Assembly (NCBI GenBank): GCA_946415365.1
Contig: CAMKSE010000005.1
Coordinates: 124,001-188,000, forward strand
Length of the DNA: 64,000 nt
Source: an uncultured Prevotellaceae bacterium
Lineage (GTDB): Bacteria > Bacteroidota > Bacteroidia > Bacteroidales > Bacteroidaceae
Direction of reading: 5' to 3'
The position numbers were made by a program, and so were the translations under genes. The notes beneath the pieces are model-generated. The model searched no databases and was not told the origin of the DNA. It saw only the letters and a program-made list of their open reading frames with translations. This document shows, piece by piece, positions 31,586 through 41,114 of the stretch (its first letter is position 1; every line of letters starts with the position of its first letter).

Positions 31586-32146
31586 TTAGAATTTGATTTC
31601 TGGTGCCTTCTCGATGGTGGCACGGTCTTCCTGCGGAATCTCGAACATCGGCTCTTTATGGAATCCGAACATATTGGCGAATATGTTCGACGGGAAAGTC
31701 TGCACGGCGTTGTTCAGCTCGCGGGTAGCTGTGTTGAAGTAACGGCGCGTAGCGGCAATCTTGTTCTCGATGTCTGAGATTTCTTCCTGCAACTGGAGGA
31801 AATTCTGGTTGGCTTTCAACTCTGGGTAGGCCTCGACAGAAACCTTCAGGCCAGCGAGTGCACTCGACAATGCGTTCTCAGCCTGGATCTTGTCGTTGAT
31901 ACCAGTGGCGCTCATGGCAGCTGCACGAGCCTGAGTGACGCGCTCAAGCAGTTCTTTCTCGTGTTGGGCATAACCCTTCACGGTGGCCACCAATTGCGGA
32001 ATCAGATCGTGGCGCTGCTTCAACTGCACGTCGATGTTGGCAAACGCGTTCTCACGATTGTTCCTCAGTTTCACGAGATTGTTGTAGATGCTGATGCCCC
32101 ATATTACGAGGAGCACAATCACTACGAGAATGATAATCAGTGTCAT
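31586..32146 (-). CDS. lemA: LemA family protein
   Basis: 186 residues: one N-terminal membrane helix, then a long helical domain (QLKQRHDLIPQLVATVKGYA), ending EIPQEDRATIEKAPEIKF, as usual for LemA. Operon with htpX; promoter TATCTTTG at 32,182-32,189. Confidence 0.92.
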   Translation of the reverse strand: MTLIIILVVIVLLVIWGISIYNNLVKLRNNRENAFANIDVQLKQRHDLIPQLVATVKGYAQHEKELLERVTQARAAAMSATGINDKIQAENALSSALAGLKVSVEAYPELKANQNFLQLQEEISDIENKIAATRRYFNTATRELNNAVQTFPSNIFANMFGFHKEPMFEIPQEDRATIEKAPEIKF

Positions 32147-32181
32147 AATACGAAATGTTTAAATGTTTATGAATCTGACGA

Positions 32182-32189
32182 CAAAGATA
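32182..32189 (-). promoter_or_regulatory. Promoter -7 box of lemA-htpX
   Basis: TATCTTTG on the minus strand, 36 bp before lemA. Confidence 0.65.
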
Positions 32190-32241
32190 CAATCAAAAGT
32201 TGTAAAGTCGTATATATTTTAAGAATTATTACAAAATTAAA

Positions 32242-32274
32242 TCCGATCGCCAGGCTTTCTTCCTGACAATCGGA
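32242..32274 (-). terminator. Terminator of the transglycosylase-like gene
   Basis: TCCGAT/ATCGGA with inner CAGG/CCTG, followed on the minus strand by TTTAATTTT. Confidence 0.6.
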
Positions 32275-32300
32275 CTTGTATAGTTCTAAAAATAGAATGC

Positions 32301-32741
32301 TTACTTCAACTTCGCCATAACCTTGTTGTAGTACTTGTTGGTCGCACGGACACTGTACTTCACACCTCCGTTCCAGGAGCGAATCGCCTTCTCAATGTTA
32401 TTCTCTGGGTTATAATGCGACTGAATCAACAGGAACATCTCCTTCGACTTGGCGACGCTGTAACGGTCGGCCATCGTGAAGCGCTTCTTACTCTTCTTTT
32501 TCTTCAGAATGTCATTGCAATCCTTCACAAGAATCGGAGTAATCTGCATAGCGCCTACTGAGTTTCCGCTCACGGCATTGGGATTTCCTTCGCTTTCTAC
32601 TTGAATAATCGCATCCATTACTGGATTCCAGTTGACACCTGACGTTTTCGTGCTCTTTGTGGCGCTGCCTCCTGACGAAGCGGTGGTGACCATCATCAGA
32701 GCCATCAGACTCACACTTACTTTCTTAAAATACTGATTCAT
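32301..32741 (-). CDS. Small lytic-transglycosylase-like protein
   Basis: 146 residues with an N-terminal signal segment. VESEGNPNAVSGNSVGAMQI fits the SLT core: the Glu of VESEGN is the catalytic candidate and GAMQI the conserved turn. Shorter than most SLT enzymes. Probably acts on peptidoglycan outside the inner membrane. Promoter TACTTTTG at 32,857-32,864. Confidence 0.7.
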   Translation of the reverse strand: MNQYFKKVSVSLMALMMVTTASSGGSATKSTKTSGVNWNPVMDAIIQVESEGNPNAVSGNSVGAMQITPILVKDCNDILKKKKSKKRFTMADRYSVAKSKEMFLLIQSHYNPENNIEKAIRSWNGGVKYSVRATNKYYNKVMAKLK

Positions 32742-32856
32742 ATCTCTATACTTTAGGCGGATGCTCTCTCGAGTAACCGTGTTATCCTTTAGATTTTCTC
32801 ATCAAAATTGCGACATCACGTCGATTTCGCAGGCAATTTCTCTAAATAGCGCTGCA

Positions 32857-32864
32857 AAAGTACA
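32857..32864 (-). promoter_or_regulatory. Promoter -7 box of the transglycosylase-like gene
   Basis: TACTTTTG on the minus strand; leader of about 110 nt. Confidence 0.55.
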
Positions 32865-32923
32865 AAGAATCAGGCAATTAGCCAAAAGAAATTGGCTTTT
32901 TTAAGAAAATTGTGTGCGTACAC

Positions 32924-35476
32924 TTAATCTAAATCAACTACAGTGATGCCTGCTCCACCGAACTGGACGTGCTCATCACGGTAGTGAAGAACGTTGGGAA
33001 CGGTGGCCAGATATTGTCGTATCAACTGGCGAAGAATACCCGTACCAGTACCGTGCAGGATACGTATTCTTGACATGCCTACGAGTATGGCATCGTCAAT
33101 AAAATAGGTGACGGCATTAATGGCTTCGTCTCCACGCATTCCTCGCACATCGAGATCCTGATGGAAGTTCAGCTTTCGGTTGTCAATTACCTCGCGGGTA
33201 TCCTTCGAAACCAAGCCGTACGAGCCGGCAATATTGTTGTTACGCTCCTCTGACTTCGACAACTGAACCTTGGGCCTCTCGGCACGTTCCAAGCGGTCGG
33301 CACGCATCTTCGTGCGCATACCGCCGAAGATGACCACTACCTGATTGCCGTTGATAGTTTCTATTTCACCTACTGAGGAAAGTCCCTTTATGCGGACAGT
33401 GTCGCCAGGCTTAAGAGGAGTGAGGCGTGAGTCATGAGGCGTGTTACTATTGTTGGCGGTGGTATTCTCTTTGCTACCAGAATCCTTTTTTGCAAGTTTT
33501 TCCGCTTTCCGTTTCTCGCGACGCTCCTTACGCTCTTGAATCTGACGGATTTTACGGGCAATGGCCTCGTCGTTGTCACGGGTGTCAATAGTATCGAGTT
33601 CTTCCTTAAAGGTGTTCAGTTCCTCACGGACAATGCGGGTACGTTCCTTTTCGGCTTGGGCTTCACGGATCTCGCGAATGGCATTCTCGATTTTCTTGTT
33701 GCTCTCCCTCAGCAGTTCCTCAGCTTGTTCTTTTGCACGACGGAGTATCTCCTTGCGTTGGCGTTCAATTTCGTTCAACTCGTCCTCATAACGGTTGATT
33801 TTGCTCTCCAAAGATTTCTCGTGCTGATGGATGGTCTGCCTTTTGCCCTCCCAATAGCGTTTGTCGCGGACAATGTCCTGCAGATACTTGTCGCTCTGGA
33901 TATAGTCGGACCCTACGATATCTGAGGCGTCTTTGATCACCTCTTCTGGAATTCCTGTCTGACGGGCTATTTCGATGGCAAAGGAGGATCCAGGCTGACC
34001 GATGGCCAGTTGAAATAGTGCTCGCATCTCATGACGGTCGTAGAGCATAGCGCCGTTAACAACACCAGGGTGGTCGTCAGCAAACAGCTTCAGGTTCTGG
34101 TAGTGGGTGGTGATAACGCCGAATGTCTCACGTTTCCAGAACTGCTTCAGCATGGCTTCTGCGATGGCACCGCCGATAGTAGGCTCTGTACCGCTTCCGA
34201 ACTCGTCAATCAGCAGCAATGTCTTGCCGTCGGCTTGACGCATCATCTGTTTCATATTCATCAGATGGCTCGAATAGGTGGATAGGTCGTTCTCTATACT
34301 CTGTTCGTCGCCGATGTCTATCATGATGTGGTTGAACAAACCTGTCGTACTGCGGTCGCCAATGGGTATGCTTAGTCCGCACTGCAGCATATACTGCAAC
34401 AGCCCCACGGTCTTCAGACATACCGACTTTCCGCCTGCATTAGGTCCAGAAATGATAAGCAGTCGCTTGGATTGTGTGAGGATGATGTCCAGCGGCACTA
34501 CGTGCTTGCCCTGCTTTTCGAGCGACATTTGCAGCAGCGGGTGTACTGCATGAATCCAGTCGATGTGTGGGTCGTCCTCCACGTCTGGCTCAAAGGCTTT
34601 TGTCTTATTGGCCCATTCGGCTTTAGCGTGTATCAGGTCTATCTGTGCCAGGAACTGATATGAGTCGAGAATCTCCCTGACGAATGGTCTTACCTCATCA
34701 GTGAAGACCGTCAGAATACGGATGATCTCACGCCGTTCCTCGGCTTCCAGTTGGCGCACCTTGTTATTTGCCTCTACCACCTCTGTCGGCTCTATGAATA
34801 CGGTCTTGCCCGTTGCTGATTCATCGTGCACAATACCGTTGATGCGTCGTTTGAGAGAGGGCGCAATGGGTATCACCAGTCTGCCGTCACGCATGGCAGG
34901 AGCCGCATCTTTGTCCACAAGGCCGTCCTTCTGGGCAGCGTGTAGTATAGTATATAATGTACGCGAGATACCGCCTTGTGTCTTTTCCAGTTCGTGACGG
35001 ATGCTGGCCAGCGTCATTGATGCCGAGTCCTTGATCTTTCCGAACTTGTCGAGGATGGAGTCAATTCGACGTATCATCGCAGGGAAGGTCACTACTCCCT
35101 CCGTCAGCCTATGCAGGGCAGGGTAGTCAACTTCATCGTCACCTTTGTTCAGATACTTTACAATATTTGCAATGGTTTCCAACGATCGCCTCAGGTCCCA
35201 CACTTCGTCTTCCTCCAGGTGCGTGTTTTCCATACGAATACGTGTTACAGCCTCTCTCACGTCGAAGAAATACTGCATAGGGAAGTCGTCTCCTTTTTCC
35301 TGCAGACGGCGGAACTCCCTCACCTGTGTAAGCCATTCGTTGATCTCAGCACAATTTGTGGAGAAAGTCATCTCGTCAACCTTCTCCTTGCCAAGAGTGC
35401 TTAGGCAATGCTCCTTCAGCAACCGCCTTATTTCGTCGAAACCAAGTTTATGTTCGAAGTTATTCGGATAAATCAC
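32924..35476 (-). CDS. mutS2: MutS2 ATPase with Smr domain
   Basis: 850 residues. Walker A SGPNAGGKS near 340, LLLIDEFGSG (Walker B) near 415, a long coiled coil (510-650) and a C-terminal Smr domain (LDVRGMRGDEA, LHGTGTGILR) from about 770. The family acts in recombination control or in rescue of collided ribosomes rather than in mismatch repair. Promoter TACCTTTG at 35,481-35,488. Confidence 0.93.
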   Translation of the reverse strand: MIYPNNFEHKLGFDEIRRLLKEHCLSTLGKEKVDEMTFSTNCAEINEWLTQVREFRRLQEKGDDFPMQYFFDVREAVTRIRMENTHLEEDEVWDLRRSLETIANIVKYLNKGDDEVDYPALHRLTEGVVTFPAMIRRIDSILDKFGKIKDSASMTLASIRHELEKTQGGISRTLYTILHAAQKDGLVDKDAAPAMRDGRLVIPIAPSLKRRINGIVHDESATGKTVFIEPTEVVEANNKVRQLEAEERREIIRILTVFTDEVRPFVREILDSYQFLAQIDLIHAKAEWANKTKAFEPDVEDDPHIDWIHAVHPLLQMSLEKQGKHVVPLDIILTQSKRLLIISGPNAGGKSVCLKTVGLLQYMLQCGLSIPIGDRSTTGLFNHIMIDIGDEQSIENDLSTYSSHLMNMKQMMRQADGKTLLLIDEFGSGTEPTIGGAIAEAMLKQFWKRETFGVITTHYQNLKLFADDHPGVVNGAMLYDRHEMRALFQLAIGQPGSSFAIEIARQTGIPEEVIKDASDIVGSDYIQSDKYLQDIVRDKRYWEGKRQTIHQHEKSLESKINRYEDELNEIERQRKEILRRAKEQAEELLRESNKKIENAIREIREAQAEKERTRIVREELNTFKEELDTIDTRDNDEAIARKIRQIQERKERREKRKAEKLAKKDSGSKENTTANNSNTPHDSRLTPLKPGDTVRIKGLSSVGEIETINGNQVVVIFGGMRTKMRADRLERAERPKVQLSKSEERNNNIAGSYGLVSKDTREVIDNRKLNFHQDLDVRGMRGDEAINAVTYFIDDAILVGMSRIRILHGTGTGILRQLIRQYLATVPNVLHYRDEHVQFGGAGITVVDLD

Positions 35477-35480
35477 GGTG

Positions 35481-35488
35481 CAAAGGTA
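35481..35488 (-). promoter_or_regulatory. Promoter -7 box of mutS2
   Basis: TACCTTTG 5 bp from the ATG, so the message is almost leaderless. Confidence 0.6.
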
Positions 35489-35570
35489 GTGCTTTTTATT
35501 GAATATTGAAGATTGAATAATGAAGTTTTTACATCTAACTTATTAAAAAACGTTAAGTATGGTCTTATTT

Positions 35571-35597
35571 TCAATTATCAATTATCAATTATCAATT
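35571..35597. repeat. Short tandem repeat CAATTAT
   Basis: Four near-copies of TCAATTA in tandem in the mutS2-tRNA gap; simple A/T repeat. Confidence 0.7.
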
Positions 35598-35605
35598 AAT
35601 CTTTG

Positions 35606-35613
35606 TACCTTTG
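35606..35613 (+). promoter_or_regulatory. Promoter -7 box of tRNA-Ser
   Basis: TACCTTTG, 27 bp before the tRNA. Confidence 0.6.
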
Positions 35614-35640
35614 CACCCGCTTTCAAGAAATCGAAACACT

Positions 35641-35728
35641 GGAGAGATGGTAGAGTGGTCGATTACAGTAGTCTTGAAAACTACCGTACCGAGAGGTACC
35701 GGGGGTTCGAATCCCTCTCTCTCCGCCA
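35641..35728 (+). tRNA. tRNA-Ser (anticodon UGA)
   Basis: Acceptor arms GGAGAGA and TCTCTCC with G and encoded CCA, anticodon stem GTAGT-CTTGAAA-ACTAC giving UGA, a long variable arm (GTACCGAGAGGTAC), and GGGTTCGAATCCC as T arm. A serine tRNA of normal size. Reads UCA codons. Confidence 0.96.
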
Positions 35729-35759
35729 ACTACGCTGAAAATCAGTAAGTAGTAGGTTT

Positions 35760-35803
35760 ACACCCAGTTTTACACCCAATTTTGGTGAAACTGGGTGTTT
35801 TTG
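35760..35803 (+). terminator. Terminator after tRNA-Ser
   Basis: ACACCCAGTTT/AAACTGGGTGT, 11 bp, then TTTTTGA. Confidence 0.8.
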
Positions 35804-35833
35804 ATAAGTGAGAATCATTAATGACAGATAATT

Positions 35834-36760
35834 ATGACCTATTCTTTTCGTAAATTATTAATACTGGTAGCATTCTTCGCTTTTGGAAGTATGGCGAATG
35901 CACAGTTGCCTAATGAGAAATTCGGCAAGCCGTCAAGTATGGAGTGGGAATTCAATGGATGGGGTGATGCTGTTAATGCTGATGCCATCATTTTGTGCAA
36001 AACGATGACTGCGACATATCAGCTTTCAGATCAGGTGTTCAGCAACACTCAGGGGTCTGATTTCGGCTTCGACAATCTTCAGGATTTTAGTAAGAACGAG
36101 ATTGACGACAGTAGCATCCTGGTAAAATATGAGTTCAGGCTTCGCACTAAGATCCTGAAGCCAGAAGGTGCCAAGCATGCTAATGTTGACATTACCTACT
36201 ATGACCCCGATAACAATAAGAATGTCAGTTTCGATGAGTTGTCGGATCTGAAGGTTAGGGTTTTCAACAAGAATGAGAAGGGAAAGGTAGAAAAAAAGAA
36301 TGTCAACACCGCCTCATTTGTCAAGGAACGTGTTGATGCCAACTATATGGTCGTGCACGTGGTTGTGCCAGATGTTCAGGCTGGTAGTATCATCGAATAC
36401 CAATACAACATCACAAGCCCAAGGCCCACGTATCTCTACGACTGGGTGTTTCAGGATTGTATTCCAACGGTTCGTTCAAAATGTGACATAGAGATTCCTG
36501 CTTTCTTGCAGTTCAAGATGAATGCCCCAATCAACAAACTCATTAAGTCGAGCGTAGAGGTTGGTCACATAGCATACGATACCAACAGGACAGACATGAA
36601 GAAGGGTAAGACTTGTGCCACTAACCACTACAAAATCGTTGGTGACTATATTCTTCCTACTGATGAGAAAATCGCCATCTTTACCAGTCAGATTCTCACA
36701 CCTAAAGTCACTCCTCCTGTGGAAATGCCACAAGGTAGTACGCATCTGATTGTCAAATAG
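35834..36760 (+). CDS. Secreted DUF3857-like protein, short form
   Basis: 308 residues with signal peptide (cleavage after MANAQ). VVPDVQAGSIIEYQYNI and the following YDWVFQ match the N-terminal DUF3857 domain. Members usually go on into a transglutaminase domain of several hundred residues; here the protein ends after the first domain, with no remnant downstream before greA. Function unknown. Confidence 0.75.
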   Translation: MTYSFRKLLILVAFFAFGSMANAQLPNEKFGKPSSMEWEFNGWGDAVNADAIILCKTMTATYQLSDQVFSNTQGSDFGFDNLQDFSKNEIDDSSILVKYEFRLRTKILKPEGAKHANVDITYYDPDNNKNVSFDELSDLKVRVFNKNEKGKVEKKNVNTASFVKERVDANYMVVHVVVPDVQAGSIIEYQYNITSPRPTYLYDWVFQDCIPTVRSKCDIEIPAFLQFKMNAPINKLIKSSVEVGHIAYDTNRTDMKKGKTCATNHYKIVGDYILPTDEKIAIFTSQILTPKVTPPVEMPQGSTHLIVK

Positions 36761-36810
36761 TTGGGTGTGTGGTATTTCAAATAAGCTGATAGAAAGAAGA
36801 TATTTGCAAT

Positions 36811-37281
36811 ATGAGCATAGAATATATGTCCCAGGAAGGTTACGACAAGCTCGTGGCCGAACTCCATCAGTTGGAGAGTGTTGAATTGCCTCAGGTGAAA
36901 GATGCTATTGCCGAAGCCCGCGACAAGGGTGATCTCAGTGAGAATTTTGAATATCATGCCGCCAAGCGAGAACAGGCGAGGTTGCTTGGCAGGATTCGTT
37001 TCAAACAGAAAGTGCTCGCCAATGCACGTGTCATCGATATGTCAAGACTTGGCAACGGTACTGTTCAGTTGCTCAGTAAGGTTGAGATGACCAATCTGGC
37101 CAACAACAGCCGTATGACCTATACGATAGCCAGTCCCAACGAGGCAAACATTCATGAGGGCAAGATATCTATAAAGTCGCCCATAGCCAAGGCTCTGCTG
37201 AACAAGAAGCCTGGCGACGTGGTGGAGGTGCGCGTTCCCGCAGGCATGCTCAAGCTCCGTATAGAGAGCATTTCGATGTAA
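36811..37281 (+). CDS. greA: Transcription elongation factor GreA
   Basis: 156 residues: N-terminal coiled coil with DLSENFEYHAAK (the acidic tip that enters the polymerase channel) and a C-terminal FKBP-like domain. It releases stalled RNA polymerase by cleaving the transcript. Confidence 0.95.
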   Translation: MSIEYMSQEGYDKLVAELHQLESVELPQVKDAIAEARDKGDLSENFEYHAAKREQARLLGRIRFKQKVLANARVIDMSRLGNGTVQLLSKVEMTNLANNSRMTYTIASPNEANIHEGKISIKSPIAKALLNKKPGDVVEVRVPAGMLKLRIESISM

Positions 37282-37311
37282 GTACAGTTTATGGCACCAT
37301 GAGTTCTACTG

Positions 37312-38496
37312 ATGGACAGACTCTGGAACGGGAACTACTGTAAGGTGATGACGGCGAACTTCACGCTGTTCTTTGCCTTTTACGTGCTGACGCCGCTGCT
37401 GCCGCTCTATCTGAGTGAGCATTTTGGAGCCACGAAGGATGTAATAGGACTGGTGCTTTCTGGTTATACCATCACTGCACTACTCTTCCGGCCTTTCAGC
37501 GGATATGTCGTCGACACCTTCCCCCGAAAGACGGTGCTCATGGTGAGTTTTGGAGCTTTCGCCATCTTCTTTGCAGGCTATCTGGCGGCATCTACACTGT
37601 TGCTTTTCATGATTGTCAGGACACTCCACGGCGGTCCTTTTGGAGCATTAACCGTGGCGAACTCCACGGTGGCCATCGACGTGCTGCCCTCCAGCCGTCG
37701 TACCGAGGGTATCGGCTACTACGGACTAAGCAACAATTTAGCGATGGCTCTGGCCCCCACTATCGGCATCTTCATCTACCGCTATTCGCACAGTTTCGAA
37801 TTGCTGTTCTGGCTCGCACTTGTAGTGGCTTGTGCGGGTTGGATCGTCGATTCTACCGTGAGCCTGCCTGAAAGAGAGGCCGTCCGCGATAAGTCGAAAC
37901 TCTCCTTCGATCGTTTCTTCCTTGTGCGTGGCTGGCTCTTAGGATTGAATATGGTGGCCTTCGGTTTTAGTTTCGGTGTGCTGAGTAACTATCTCGCCAT
38001 CTACGGCAAGGAAGTGATGGGCATCACCGGTGGTACGGGAGCCTATTTCATGCTCTGTTCCGTCGGACTCATCCTCTCGCGGCTTCAGGGTGGCATGGCC
38101 CTTCGTCAGGGACGTGTCACTCATAACGCAGGCGAGGGTATGGTCATCTCCCTGATTGGTTACACCTTATTTATATTAGTACCGACGTGGTGGGGCTACT
38201 ACGGCTCTGCTCTCCTTATCGGCCTCGGCAATGGTCACATGTGGCCTGCCTTCCAGAATATGACCATCAATGTGGCCAGCAACAACCAGCGAGGTACGGC
38301 CAATTCCACCATCCTCATCTCCTGGGACATCGGCATGGGTCTCGGCATCCTCGTTGGTGGCGTGATTGCTGAGTTCATGGGTTATGCCGCCGCTTTCTGG
38401 ACGGTAGTACTGGTCAATGGCCTGGGTGTGGCCTGTTTCTTCCTTGCCACCAAGGCCTTCTTCCTCAAACGAAATCTGAACGAAACGGTTAGATAG
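37312..38496 (+). CDS. MFS transporter
   Basis: 394 residues, about 12 membrane helices, with the loop motif GYVVDTFPRK between helices 2 and 3 as in major-facilitator drug exporters. Start chosen 30 bp after greA. Substrate unknown. Its stop is 3 bp from the stop of the convergent phosphatase gene. Confidence 0.85.
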   Translation: MDRLWNGNYCKVMTANFTLFFAFYVLTPLLPLYLSEHFGATKDVIGLVLSGYTITALLFRPFSGYVVDTFPRKTVLMVSFGAFAIFFAGYLAASTLLLFMIVRTLHGGPFGALTVANSTVAIDVLPSSRRTEGIGYYGLSNNLAMALAPTIGIFIYRYSHSFELLFWLALVVACAGWIVDSTVSLPEREAVRDKSKLSFDRFFLVRGWLLGLNMVAFGFSFGVLSNYLAIYGKEVMGITGGTGAYFMLCSVGLILSRLQGGMALRQGRVTHNAGEGMVISLIGYTLFILVPTWWGYYGSALLIGLGNGHMWPAFQNMTINVASNNQRGTANSTILISWDIGMGLGILVGGVIAEFMGYAAAFWTVVLVNGLGVACFFLATKAFFLKRNLNETVR

Positions 38497-38499
38497 ACT

Positions 38500-39321
38500 T
38501 CAATTTGAAGCAGCTTTCTTCGCTTTGGCTGCAGCCTTTGCTGCGGCTTTGGCACGTTTCTCTGCCTCTTTCTTGTAAGCCTTCATCTCAACGATAGTGG
38601 CTAAGCCCGCCTTGATACGGAACTCCTGACGTGCCAGTCGCATCTGCTCCAGGAAACGTTCACTGGTGTGCATCCGAGAATATGCGGCGGCGGCAGCCAG
38701 ACGGCCGGCATCCACATCGCTCTGCCAGTGTGCACCCACAATCACGCGGCTTTCGCCGTACATCATTCCACGTTTCAAGATGGTGTCGGCCCTTTCTGGA
38801 TTGATTTCCGTGAGCAACAGGGCAGAAGCCCAGCCGAGGATAGTGTGACCAGAGGGATAGGAGAAATTTCTGCGCAGGTCTGGTTCGAATTGTGGAGTCG
38901 CCGTTGGTTCGTGGAATCGCATGAACGGGCGTATCCGCTTATAATAAAACTTGGGAAAACCGCTGATGTGCTCACACGTAGCCTTCGCATCACGGAGCAA
39001 CTTCCATATTTCAGGCGTCTCTTCCTCGGAAATCTGCAGGCCGAAAGGCTCACTGAACTCCTGGGCGATGTATTCCAGGCTATAGACAGCATCACGAATG
39101 GCAATCTCTGTACGCTCCTTGTCCTTCACGCGCATCTCCTTACCCCACATATACTGCATGATGTCGTAGGCAAAGGCCGAACCTACGGTGTCGGGTGGAG
39201 CTGGACACCACTTCAGCATGTTAGGCAACTCTCTGAACGAGAAGTAAGGTTCAGGTTTACTCTGTGCCGATGCACATACCGCAACTGTCATCAGGACAGT
39301 CATAATCAAGTACTTTTTCAT
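38500..39321 (-). CDS. PAP2-type acid phosphatase
   Basis: 273 residues, signal peptide (cleavage near ASAQ). The three PAP2 motifs are present: KRIRPFMR, SYPSGH and SRVIVGAHWQSDVDAGR. A Lys/Ala-rich tail closes the protein. Periplasmic phosphatase for lipid or nucleotide phosphates. Confidence 0.85.
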   Translation of the reverse strand: MKKYLIMTVLMTVAVCASAQSKPEPYFSFRELPNMLKWCPAPPDTVGSAFAYDIMQYMWGKEMRVKDKERTEIAIRDAVYSLEYIAQEFSEPFGLQISEEETPEIWKLLRDAKATCEHISGFPKFYYKRIRPFMRFHEPTATPQFEPDLRRNFSYPSGHTILGWASALLLTEINPERADTILKRGMMYGESRVIVGAHWQSDVDAGRLAAAAAYSRMHTSERFLEQMRLARQEFRIKAGLATIVEMKAYKKEAEKRAKAAAKAAAKAKKAASN

Positions 39322-39322
39322 C

Positions 39323-39916
39323 TTATATTTTATTGATGTCTACATAGCCGTGGGTGACGGCGTATATGGTGAGGGCAGACACGCTCTTGAAACCAAGCTT
39401 GTCCATGATGTTACGACGGTGAGTGATGACCGTGCTAAGACCGATGTTCAGAAGGTCGGCAATCTCTTTGTTAATGTAGCCTTGTACGATGAGCGACATG
39501 ACCTCAATCTCACGGTCGGAGAGGACTTTACGTTGCAGCACCTCAGGCATGGAAGGCATGTGCTCGCCACGGCCGTGGGCGTGTTGTTGTAGGGAGAGCA
39601 GAGAGCGGACAAGTTGTTGCTCGGGAACATTAACGCAGAGGCAGTGGAAGTTGGAGAGCTGCGACATGGATTCGAGTGAAAGGGTGAGGACAATGGTCTT
39701 GCGACGTCGCTCAAGGAAGAAGGGCTTGTTTTCAAGCAGGACGCTCATGGCCACAAAGTAATGATAGTAACTGTCGGCATCGGAGGCGGTCAGCTCGGTG
39801 AAGGAGCCGAAAGTATCGACGGTCATGATGGGTATGACGTTCTGGAGCATCGATTTCAACCCCAACGCCGAAAAGGTGTTGGGGTCGAGAATCGCTACTT
39901 TCGGACGGCTTGTCAT
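39323..39916 (-). CDS. LuxR-family regulator
   Basis: 197 residues: an N-terminal receiver-like domain (VAILDPNTFSALGLKSML) without a clear phospho-acceptor triad and a C-terminal LuxR HTH (LSDREIEVMSLIVQGYINKE, then TVITHRRNIMDKLG). Probable orphan response regulator. It is 2 bp from the phosphatase gene, so the two may share a transcript. Confidence 0.8.
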   Translation of the reverse strand: MTSRPKVAILDPNTFSALGLKSMLQNVIPIMTVDTFGSFTELTASDADSYYHYFVAMSVLLENKPFFLERRRKTIVLTLSLESMSQLSNFHCLCVNVPEQQLVRSLLSLQQHAHGRGEHMPSMPEVLQRKVLSDREIEVMSLIVQGYINKEIADLLNIGLSTVITHRRNIMDKLGFKSVSALTIYAVTHGYVDINKI

Positions 39917-39924
39917 TGACGTTT

Positions 39925-41082
39925 CTATGAAAGGAATCCGAGTAGGGCACCTGCAGCGACAGCAGAGCCGATAACACCTGCCACGTTCGGACCCATGGCG
40001 TGCATGAGCAGGAAATTGTGGCGGTCGTACTCCAGTCCGAGGTTGTTGCTAATACGTGCAGCCATTGGAACGGCACTCACACCGGCGTTTCCGATAAGCG
40101 GATTGAGCTTCTTGCCTTCTGGCAGGAAGAGGTTCATCATCTTGACGAAGCAGACACCTGACGCTGTGGCTATCATAAAGGCCATGGCACCGAGGGCAAA
40201 GATCTTGATGGTGTTGAAAGTAAGGAACTCTGAGGCCTGGGTAGAACAGCCCACTGTGAGGCCGAGGAGCATCACCACGATATCATTGAGAGCAGCTCCA
40301 GCAGTCTTGGCCAGACGGGTGGTCTTGCCACTCTCCTTGAGCAAGTTGCCGAAGAAGAGCATACCTAGCAGAGGCAGGCCAGAGGGTACGATGAACGTGG
40401 TGAGCAGTAGTCCGATAATGGGGAAGAGAATGCGCTCTGTCTGAGACACCTCACGGCCAGGCTTCATCTTGATGACGCGCTCTTTCTTCGTGGTGAGCAG
40501 ACGCATGATGAACGGCTGGATGACTGGCACGAGGGCCATGTAGCTGTAAGCACAAACGGCAATAGCTCCCATGAGATTCGGCGAGAGCTTCGAACTGAGG
40601 AAAATAGCCGTGGGACCGTCAGCACCGCCGATAATAGCGATACCTGCTGCCTGAGATGGTTCAAAGCCCATGGCAAGGGCTACCATGTAGGCGCCGAAGA
40701 TGCCAAACTGAGCGGAGGCTCCGATAAGCATCAGCTTAGGATTGGCGAGCAGGGCTGAGAAATCAGTCATGGCTCCGATGCCGAGGAAGATGAGTGGGGG
40801 ATACCATCCCTGACGCACACCTTGGTAGAAGATGTTCAGCACGGAGTTGTCCTCGTAGAGGCCTATCTCCAGTCCTGCGTCTGCACGGAAAGGTATATTG
40901 CCAAGGATGATGCCCAGTCCGATGGGGACGAGCAGCAACGGCTCGAAATCCTTCTTGATAGCGAGCCAGATGAAGAATGCTCCCACCGCAATCATGATGA
41001 GATTCCCGACGGTAGCATTGGCAAAGGCCGTGTAGGTCAGAAACTCATGGAAGTTCTGTATGATAAATTGTCCGAGATCCAT
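39925..41082 (-). CDS. Sodium-pump decarboxylase beta subunit
   Basis: 385 residues, about nine membrane helices, with GGADGPTAIF and GNAGVSAVPMAAR, signatures of the OadB/MmdB family. It couples decarboxylation to sodium export. Operon with the biotin carrier and gamma subunit; given mutAB nearby the substrate is probably methylmalonyl-CoA. Confidence 0.92.
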   Translation of the reverse strand: MDLGQFIIQNFHEFLTYTAFANATVGNLIMIAVGAFFIWLAIKKDFEPLLLVPIGLGIILGNIPFRADAGLEIGLYEDNSVLNIFYQGVRQGWYPPLIFLGIGAMTDFSALLANPKLMLIGASAQFGIFGAYMVALAMGFEPSQAAGIAIIGGADGPTAIFLSSKLSPNLMGAIAVCAYSYMALVPVIQPFIMRLLTTKKERVIKMKPGREVSQTERILFPIIGLLLTTFIVPSGLPLLGMLFFGNLLKESGKTTRLAKTAGAALNDIVVMLLGLTVGCSTQASEFLTFNTIKIFALGAMAFMIATASGVCFVKMMNLFLPEGKKLNPLIGNAGVSAVPMAARISNNLGLEYDRHNFLLMHAMGPNVAGVIGSAVAAGALLGFLS

Positions 41083-41114
41083 TTCTGTAAACTATAAGCT
41101 AAAATTGTAAACTA

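Noticed and set aside
35641..35803. tRNA-Ser as the prophage attachment site
   Set aside because: Host genes (htpX to mutS2) lie between the phage genes and the tRNA, and no integrase or repeat of the tRNA end is seen.
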